Program-made: the position numbers and the translations under genes | NCBI GenBank assembly: GCA_009823505.1 | Contig: VZQC01009572.1 | Span: forward strand, 1,203,070 to 1,267,069 | Length of the DNA: 64,000 nt | Direction: 5' to 3' | Origin: Rhizomys pruinosus | Taxonomy: Eukaryota; Chordata; Mammalia; Rodentia; Spalacidae | Shown: in pieces, positions 57,251-64,000 of the stretch | Numbering within the stretch: position 1 is the first letter of the stretch | How the letters are laid out: each line of letters opens with the position of its first letter | Notes under the pieces: model-generated | Databases searched by the model: none | Told to the model about the DNA's origin: nothing | What the model saw: the letters and a program-made list of their open reading frames with translations, nothing else

Positions 57251-57408
57251 AATGCACATAATTGATTTTTATTAGGCTATTCACAGTTTTCTCTCAAAGA
57301 AAGAGCCCTTGGATGTAGAAGGGAAACCAGGTACCCTGGGTTTCCAGCTACTATGAGGGAGGAAAAGATCTCCTAGGAGTCAGATGTAGAAGGACCCGTA
57401 AGAGGTGA

Positions 57409-57710
57409 CTTCATCCTGGGACTCAGCCTTGATACCTCAACCTTGCTGCACAACCCCTCCCCCATGCTAGCTTGGACCTTTGATGAGAGCTCTACATAAT
57501 TTCGCTCCTTGCAGTTCGGTGAGTTCTTATAATATGGAAGAGAGTTTATAGAAAGGAAGCTTCATCCTGGGACTCAGCCTTGATACCTCAACCTTGCTGC
57601 ACAACCCCTCCCCCATGCTAGCTTGGACCTTTGATGAGAGCTCTACATAATTTCGCTCCTTGCAGTTCGGTGAGTTCTTATAATATGGAAGAGAGTTTGT
57701 AGAAAGGAAG
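57409..57710. repeat. 151-bp near-perfect tandem duplication
   Basis: Unit 1 (57409-57559) and unit 2 (57560-57710) both begin 'cttcatcctgggactcagcc' and end 'agaaaggaag'. I see a single difference, 'tttatagaa' against 'tttgtagaa'. The unit contains 'cgctccttgcagttcggtga', which looks LTR-like, but I could not assign a family. Confidence 0.97.
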
Positions 57711-57743
57711 TCAAAACATTTTGGAAAACAAATAAAGTCTTTT

Positions 57744-57788
57744 ATCGATTGATTGATTGATTGATTGATTGACTGATTCATTCATTCA
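57744..57788. repeat. (GATT)n microsatellite
   Basis: About eight GATT units shading into CATT units, next to the 151-bp duplication. Confidence 0.93.
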
Positions 57789-58030
57789 GTATTAAGCACA
57801 TATGTTATGTGTTACAAACGAACATCAGTGGCTCAAATAGATGAATTTCCTCACTTCTGTGAACTTTCATTCTGCAAAGGCCAAGGGGATAGTCAGATAC
57901 CAAGCAGTAACAAACTAAATAAATTCCACAGTATGTTAGGATTTGGTAGCTGCTGTAGGAAGAAAAAAGTAGAGCTGTCTAAGAAGTTTCTGGAATATTG
58001 GAGGGTGGATAGTCTGTAGGACTAAACAGG
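57789..58030 (-). mobile_element. L2 LINE 3' fragment
   Basis: The CATTCATTCAG start, 'ttaagcacatatgttatgtg', 'gaactttcattctgcaaagg' and 'acaaactaaataaattccac' follow the complement of the L2 3' end. Confidence 0.55.
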
Positions 58031-58779
58031 AAGGAGGCACATGTTTGTGAGAAGCTAGGCATGGAGCAGACTGGAAGGTAGGGGGCAGTCAGGGTTGAAG
58101 CTTCCTCAGAGGCTGCCGAGTGGCCGGGTGCCCGTTGCTGTGGCTCCTGTAGTGTCATCTCAATCCCTACGCACTCAGGTTTTCATTGTGTAAATCTTTC
58201 TTTGAGGTTCATCTGTTTGCTTCATTCTGCTCAGCGTATGAAGAGGTCTTTCCAACTGTGACCAGTTGGTTCACATTGGGGAAAATTAGGGCCATGAGCA
58301 ACTCTGGTTGCCCACTGAAGTCTAGACTCAACATTGTGAAGTCCTGAGGGCCATATCTCATGTTGTTGGGGTTTGTGTCCTTCTCTTCTAGAACCTTCTG
58401 GACCTCTCTATGGCTCAGAAAACTTTGAGTTCTCTGATCCTGCCTGGGTTTTTGGCACTGTACCCCAAAGATGCCCAACATAGGCCTGAAGTTAGACCCC
58501 CACTTCCTAAAGTTTCCACAGCCATGAATCAGCAAAACCATCTGGGAAGAGGCATTGAAGACCTGAGACTACGGGGACATTTCAGATTCAAACCATTAAC
58601 AACCTGCTAAGATAATTCAACATGGAGCTCATGCCTCTCATCACGATGACTCTGATATTTCAGTGGAAATATCGAGTGAGGGACATCACACAAGTATCTT
58701 TCTCTTCCCATGACCCAGTTCTGATCTCTTGTGCCAAAATGAGCATGTTCCTACAAGAAAGGAGTTGCAGAGGGAATCT
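58031..58779. other. Unassigned sequence
   Basis: A 110-codon minus-strand open frame (58209-58541) includes 'NNMRYGPQDFTMLSLDFSGQ'. No domain, splice context or homolog was recognised. Confidence 0.35.
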
Positions 58780-58843
58780 GTCTAACTTCAATGAGGTTTT
58801 TTTACCCATTGGAAGTTGCTTTTTGTATAAGAGATAAGGATCC

Positions 58844-59024
58844 TTGTCAGGCATGGTGGCCCACACCTTTAATCCCAGCACTTGGGAGGCAAAGGCAGGC
58901 AGATCTCTGTGAGGTCAAGGCCAGCCTGGTTGGTCTATATAGCGAGTTCCAGGCCAGCTAGAGCTAAAGGGAGACCGGCCCTGTCTCAAAAAAAAAGACA
59001 AAAAAAGACAAAAAAAAAAAAAAA
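58844..59024 (+). mobile_element. B1 SINE inside the old L1
   Basis: Forward B1 with A-rich (AAAAAGAC)n-like tail. Perfect target duplications 'agagataaggatcc' (58830-58843 and 59025-59038). A 4-bp duplication 'ggttggtc' replaces the usual 'ggtc'. Confidence 0.96.
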
Positions 59025-60599
59025 AGAGATAAGGATCCAATTTCATTCTACTACATGTGGATGGTATAATTTTCCCAGCACCATTTGTTGAAGAGGCTGT
59101 CTCTTCACCAGGATGTTTTTGGTGTTTGTCCCAAATTCAGGTATCTATAGTTATGTGGGCTTGTTTCTAGATTCTCTATCGTATTCCCCTGATTACATGG
59201 TTTTTGGGGTTTTTTTTTTAGCAGTACCATGGTCATTATGGCTGTGAAGTATATGTTGAAATCATATATAATGATACCCCTGGCACTTTCTTTTTGCTCA
59301 GGATAGCTCTGGCTATTCGGGGACTTTGATGCTTCCACATCAATTTTAGGATTGTTTTTTTCAATTGCTTTAAAGAATGCCATTGGAATTTTATAGGGAC
59401 TGCATTTATTTGTGGGCTGCTTTTGTAGTATGGCCATTTCCACTATATTAACTCACAGATCTGTGAGTCTTCTTCTAGTGCTATCTTCAGTTCATTTCTT
59501 CTGTATTTTAAAATTTTCCATTCTATGCACTCATTTTCTTGATGGATTTCAAGGTTTATTTTAAATGTATTATGAATGGGATTGTTTTTCTGATTTTTTT
59601 TCTTAGCATGTTCATTAGTGATAGGAAAGATGATGATTTTGTATATTACTTTTGAATCTTGCTACTTTAATCAGTTTTTAGATTTTTATGGCCCTATTTC
59701 TAGAGTCTGTTACATGTATGATCATATCATCTGTTAATAGAGATAATTTGATTTCTTCCATTCCTGTTTGTATGTCTTTTTTTTGTCAAAATAGTCTTGC
59801 TTGTCTTAATATCAAACATTATATTGAATTGGAGTATAGAGAGTGGACACTCTGACTTTATTTCTGATTATAGTAGAAATGCTTTGAGTTTGTCCATATT
59901 TAATTTTGATTATGTTTTTCATAAATAGCCTTTTTTATATCAAGCTATATTCCTGCAATCTGTAGGTTTTTTAGGGTTTCATCATAAAGGGATATTGGAC
60001 TTTATTAATGCCTTTCTACAACCATTGACAAGATTGTAACATTTTTCCTTCAGTCTATTTGTTGGGTGAATTAAATTTATTGATTTGTGTACACCAAACC
60101 ATCCTTGCATCTCAGTGAAGCCAGCTTGATCATGGTAAATGCTTTATTTGATGTGTGGCCTATAACTTTTGTTGTGGTGGACGAGTGCTCATTGAGTTTT
60201 GGTATCAAGATGATGCTGGCTTTATAAAATGAGTTTCCCAGCATTCCTTTCATTTTTCTCTTAAGGAAGTTTGAGGAGCATTGATCATTGACTTTCTACA
60301 GTGTAGTAGAATCCATCAGTGAATCTGTCTGGGCCTAGGCCTTTTTAGCTGGAGACTTTTAGTTACTTCTTCAATTTCATTCTTTGTTGTAGATCTGTTA
60401 AGCTGTTTATGGGCTCTTCTTTAAGACTGAATGTCATATATGTGTAGAAAGTTATCTGTTCTTTTTGATTTTTTCAATTTATTGAATATAAGATTTCAGA
60501 ATATGCCCTAATGATTCTTTGAACTTCATTGGTATCTGTTTTAATATTTCCCTTGACACCTCTAATTTCACTAATTTTCCTCTTTTTTTTTACCTACTG

Positions 60600-60961
60600 T
60601 GGTGGTTTGAGTGAGAGTGTCCCCAATAGGCTTTAAGTATTCAGACATTTTGTTCCCAGTTGGTGGCACTGTTTTGGGAGGTCTTAGAAGGTGTGGCCAT
60701 GCTGGAGGAAGTACGTCATTGAGGGCGGGCTTAGTGAGTTTAACAAGCCTTGCCAGTCTCCAGTCTCTCTCTCTCTCTCTCTTGACTTCCTGTGCTCTTT
60801 GGAGATGTGAACCTAGGCTTTCTGCTCTAGCCCTGGCCACCATGTCTCCTGCCACCATGGACTCTAATTCCCTGGAACCGTCAATCATAAGCTCAAATAA
60901 ACTCTTCCTTTTATAAGGAGGTCATAGTGGTTTTATCACAGCAACACAAAAGTGACTAATA
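60600..60961 (-). mobile_element. Rodent medium repeat, LTR-like, opposite orientation
   Basis: It starts 'tgtggtggtttgagtgagag', passes 'gcatggtgcc'-type and 'aggaagtacgtcattgaggg' blocks, has an AAATAAA signal near 60895, and ends 'aaagtgactaatac'. The terminal TG and CA and the internal AATAAA would fit an LTR. It lies within the old L1. Strand is given relative to the copy at 7227. Confidence 0.55.
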
Positions 60962-61043
60962 CACCTAGTTTAGCTAAAAGGGTTAATCTTAACTTTTCAA
61001 AGAACCAATTCTTCATTAATTCTTCCCAAAAAATATTTCATTT

Positions 61044-61256
61044 ATTATTTTCATTTTATGTGTATGAGTGTATTGTCTACATGTATGAAAGTACACCTGC
61101 GTTGTGCAACGCCTGCAGAAGTCAGAGGAAGGTGCCCGATCCCCTGGGACCAGAGTTATAGATGGTTGTTAGCTGGTATATGGGTGCTGGGAACTGAACC
61201 CTGGTCCTCTTCAAGAGCAGTCATGTTCTTGACCACTGAGCCATCTCTCCAGCCCC
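61044..61256 (-). mobile_element. B3-type SINE inside the old L1
   Basis: Reverse tRNA-derived SINE ending 'gagccatctctccagcccc', flanked by 'atttcattt' (61035-61043) and 'atttcatta' (61257-61265). Confidence 0.92.
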
Positions 61257-61984
61257 ATTTCATTAATTCTTTATTATCCTTTTTTATCATTTCATTCATG
61301 TCTGACTTGATCTTTATTTCTTTCTACCTTCCAGTTTTGTGGGTTTTTTTCATTATTTTATATTTGAGATCCCTCCAGTTTTTTATGCATTCTTTCCTAC
61401 CATTGTACAGCTTTTGTAATATCTGCAATATTCTAATTCTCCTTTTTGCTTGCCTGCTGTTCTAGTGCCATGTACCCTGTGATCTCATGGCCCTGCATAG
61501 CTCACTTGGGTATAGGATTCCTTTGAGTAGCTTCTACAGTGGTGGATCAGTTGTCACAAATTCCTTTATTTTGTGTTTATTGTGGAAGTTTCTCTTTCAA
61601 ATGTAAGGATAGCTTCACTGGCTACTGTAATCTGGGTTCACAGTCATTATCTTTCAGAGCTTGAAATATATTTTTCACTTTCTCCTTGGTTTTAGAGTTT
61701 CTGTTGCAAACACTGCTATTCTGGTGGTTTTCCTCTTATATGTGTCTTGATGCTTCTCTTGCAACTTTCAATATTCTTTTTTTGTTCTGTATAATTGGTG
61801 TTTTAACTACAATATGACATCATAATGTCCTTTTATGGCCTTCTGTATTTGGTGTTCTAAATGCCTCCTGTATCTGCATGCCCATCTCTTTCCCTAAATT
61901 TTGGAGACTTTTTAAACTTGGTTTAATTGAGCACATTTTCTATGCCTTGAGCTTGGACTTCTTTTCCTTACCCTATACTTGTGC

Positions 61985-62310
61985 TTCATATTTTGGTCTG
62001 TGTGTGTTAGGGATGTTTGTGTGTATGCATGTGTCAGTGCATGTGTGGAAGCCAGAGGTTGATGTTCAGTATCTTCTACTTTCTATGTCATCTTTTGAGA
62101 CAGGGTCTTTTAATGAACCTGGAGCTCATTGATTTGGATCAACAACTGGCCAATGAACTCCAGGGGTCTTTCCGTCTCTGTCTCCTCAGCACCTGGGTTC
62201 TAGACACATGTTAGTGTACCTGACTTATATGTGGGTACTGGAGACCTGAACTCAGGTCTCAAACTTGTTTCTTCAGCAGGTACTTTATTTTTTGAGGCAT
62301 TCTCCAGCCC
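61985..62310 (-). mobile_element. B4 SINE
   Basis: Reverse B4: 'gaagccagaggttgatgttc', 'aacctggagctcattgattt' and 'gtgggtactggagacctgaa'. Confidence 0.78.
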
Positions 62311-62477
62311 AGATTTGATCTCCTAATGATGTCCTATAGATGTCGCACGTCCTAGTTATATTTTCTCTTATTTTCTTCAGTGTTGTCTAAATATTTTACT
62401 TTATCCACCAGTCTATTGCTGAGGCATTCTGCTATGTTGTTATTTTGTCTTTATATTTTATTTATTTATTTTTTGAG

Positions 62478-62553
62478 CTGAGGTGAGGACTGAACTCAGG
62501 GCCTTGCTAGGCATGCTTTCTTCCACTGTTCTAAATCCCTAGCCCTGAGTTTG
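62478..62553 (-). mobile_element. ID-like SINE
   Basis: 'gaactcagggccttgctagg' and 'aaatccctagccct' are the complement of a tRNA-Ala-related ID element. Confidence 0.6.
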
Positions 62554-62935
62554 TTGGGTTATTTTTCTAATATTGAGCTTTTCATTTCTAAAGTTTCAAT
62601 TTGTTTTTTTTTCAATCTTTCTGTTTCTTTAGAATTCCTCCTTTATCTACTATTTCAACTTACCTATGTTGTTGAGTGATTTATTTGTATTCTCTTTGAA
62701 TGCATTCAGGAGTTTACCCATAACCTCTCAGATTTTCAAATTCTTTGTCTGAGGGGGGTCATCAAATTTGTTTTCATTGGAATAAATTATTGTGGAATTT
62801 GTCATTTTCAGTGAAGTAATGGTACACTGATTTTTTTCATGTTTCTCATATTTCTACATTATGACTTATAAATTTGGGATTCAGTCTTTAGTTGAACTTA
62901 ATTTTTTAATTTAGTTTTAAATTTTTTAAAAAGTT

Positions 62936-64000
62936 ATTGACTCAGACGCTATCTGTAGTTGGCAGTCAGTCGTACGTGCTCCAGTGTCTTCAGTACCAGC
63001 GGCCGCCATCGAGGTCGCTCGGGTTCCTCGGGTTCCTCTCCACTGATCTGCACTGCTCGCGCACCACACACCCCATCGCCATAAGCCGCCATCATGGTGA
63101 AGCTCTCAAAGGCCGGTAAAAATCAAAGTGAGTCCAAGAAAATGGCTCCTCCTCCAAAGGAGGTGGAAGAAGACAGTGAAGATGAAGAAATGTCAGAAGA
63201 TGAAGAAGATGGCAGCAGTGGAGAGGAGGTTGTCATCCTCAGAAAAGAGGCAAGAAGGCTGCCACAACTCCAGCCAAGAAAGTGAGGGTTCCACAAACAG
63301 AAAATGTTGTAGTTCCCACACCTGCTAAAAGGTGGCAGCCACACCAGGCAAGAAGACAGTCACACCAGCCAAAGCCATGGCAACACCTGGTAAGAGGCAG
63401 CCACACAAGCAAAAGCATGGGTAGCAACCCCTGGTAAAAAGGGAGCTGTCACCCCAGCCAAGGGGGCAAAGAATGGTAAGAATGCCAAGAAGGAAGACAG
63501 TGATGAGGAGGAAGAGGATGAGGAGGAGGAGGAAGAAGATGATAGTGATGAGGAAGAAGAGGACGACGAAGAGGAGGATGAGGAATTTGAGCCTGCAATT
63601 CTGAAAACAAAAGCCACCTGCTCCTGCTTCAGAGGATGAGGAGGATGAAGAGGAGGAAGAGGAGGAGGAGGAGGAGGAGGAGGAGGAGGAGGAGGCTTTA
63701 GAAGAAGCTATGGTGATCACACCAGCCGAAGGAAAGAAAGCTCCTGCTAAAGCTGTTGCTGTGAAAGCCAAGGGTATGGCTGAGGAGGAGGAGGATGAAG
63801 AAGATGATGAGGAGGATAAAGAGGAGGAGGAGGAAGAGGAGAAAGAAGAGCCTGTTAAAGAAGCACCTGGAAAATGAAAAAAAAGAAATGACTAAACAGA
63901 AAGAAGCTCCTGAGGCCAAGAAACAGAAAGTGGAAGGTTCAGAACTGACCACACCTTTCAATCTGTTCATTGGAGACCTGAATCCTAGCAAATCCGTTGC
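62936..64000 (+). pseudogene. Ncl: Nucleolin processed pseudogene (5' part)
   Basis: An ATG at 63094 opens 'MVKLSKAGKNQS', then 'MAPPPKEVEEDSEDEEMS', the N-terminus of nucleolin, an abundant nucleolar RNA-binding protein. After 'GEEVV' a base loss shifts the frame. The lysine-rich TP(A/G)K repeats and acidic E/D blocks (63500-63560, 63630-63700, 63780-63860) remain readable in changing frames. 'FNLFIGDLNPSKS' at the window edge is the start of RRM1. An upstream GC-rich leader (about 62940-63093) resembles a 5' UTR. Coding blocks that are separate exons in the functional gene are fused here, so this is a retrocopy. The 3' end and target duplication lie outside the window. Confidence 0.95.

Larger units (their letters stand above)
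58780..62935 (-). mobile_element. Old L1, ORF2 to ORF1, with several insertions
   Basis: The antisense L1 runs from ORF2 through the reverse transcriptase and toward ORF1. Examples are 'ttcccagcaccatttgttga' (59073), 'accaaaccatccttgcatct' (60092) and 'aaagaaccaattcttcatta' (61000). Bases 61260-62930 resemble the ORF1 side of older L1s, at lower certainty. It was interrupted by a B1, an LTR-like repeat, a B3, a B4 and an ID-like element, and finally by the nucleolin pseudogene. Confidence 0.7.

Noticed and set aside
58209..58541. 110-codon minus-strand open frame
   Set aside because: No recognised family, no start context or splice signals; left as unassigned sequence.
63325..63771. 148-codon minus-strand frame rich in serine and leucine
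   Set aside because: Complement of the acidic E/D repeats of the nucleolin pseudogene.
1..64000. CRISPR arrays, operons, phage or plasmid modules
   Set aside because: The repeat content is that of a rodent nuclear genome; tandem arrays seen are microsatellites and L1 promoter units, with no spacer-repeat pattern or compact gene runs.

Overview
The window is mammalian nuclear DNA from a muroid rodent (mouse/rat/hamster/vole group). The evidence is the repeat content: many B1 (7SL-derived), B2/B3 (tRNA-derived), B4 and ID-type SINEs, rodent L1 elements with tandem promoter units at the 5' end, and older mammal-wide repeats (MIR, L2, a MER5-like hAT remnant). I cannot name the species. I found no intact protein-coding gene, no RNA gene beyond SINE-embedded tRNA-like heads, no CRISPR array and no bacterial or organellar sequence. 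The open frames are short and almost all are explained by repeats or low-complexity DNA.

Layout. 1-4.5 kb: SINEs, MIRs and a degenerate coding-like stretch on the minus strand (1289-2062). 4.5-6.65 kb: a 5'-inverted L1-type retroposon. 6.65-9.3 kb: SINEs and rodent-type medium repeats. 9.3-23.9 kb: one old plus-strand L1 broken up by nested insertions. These are a B1, older repeats, a 5'-inverted L1 (13029-14011), a further B1 pair, and a short L1 3' end that was itself split by a nearly complete 6.95-kb minus-strand L1 (16404-23357). 23.9-24.7 kb: purine-rich and GT tracts. 24.7-46 kb: mixed unique and SINE sequence. This part holds the quietest interval (29999-32494), a strong 29-bp hairpin (28753-28818), and two weak exon-like segments (29468-29618 and 41944-42385). 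46-52.7 kb: a 5'-truncated minus-strand L1, a 450-bp TG/TGTCTG tract, and an L1 5' region inserted in reverse next to a 44-nt poly(A). 53-58 kb: SINEs, old L1 pieces and a 151-bp near-perfect tandem duplication. 58.8-62.9 kb: another old minus-strand L1 carrying several insertions. 62.9-64 kb: the first part of a processed nucleolin (Ncl) pseudogene that runs off the window.

The region behaves as an intergenic or intronic landscape shaped by retrotransposition, and no genes act together in a pathway here. The most informative content is the insertion history, readable from target-site duplications (TSDs), and a few structures that repeats do not explain. I looked for an undescribed biological system and did not find convincing evidence of one.
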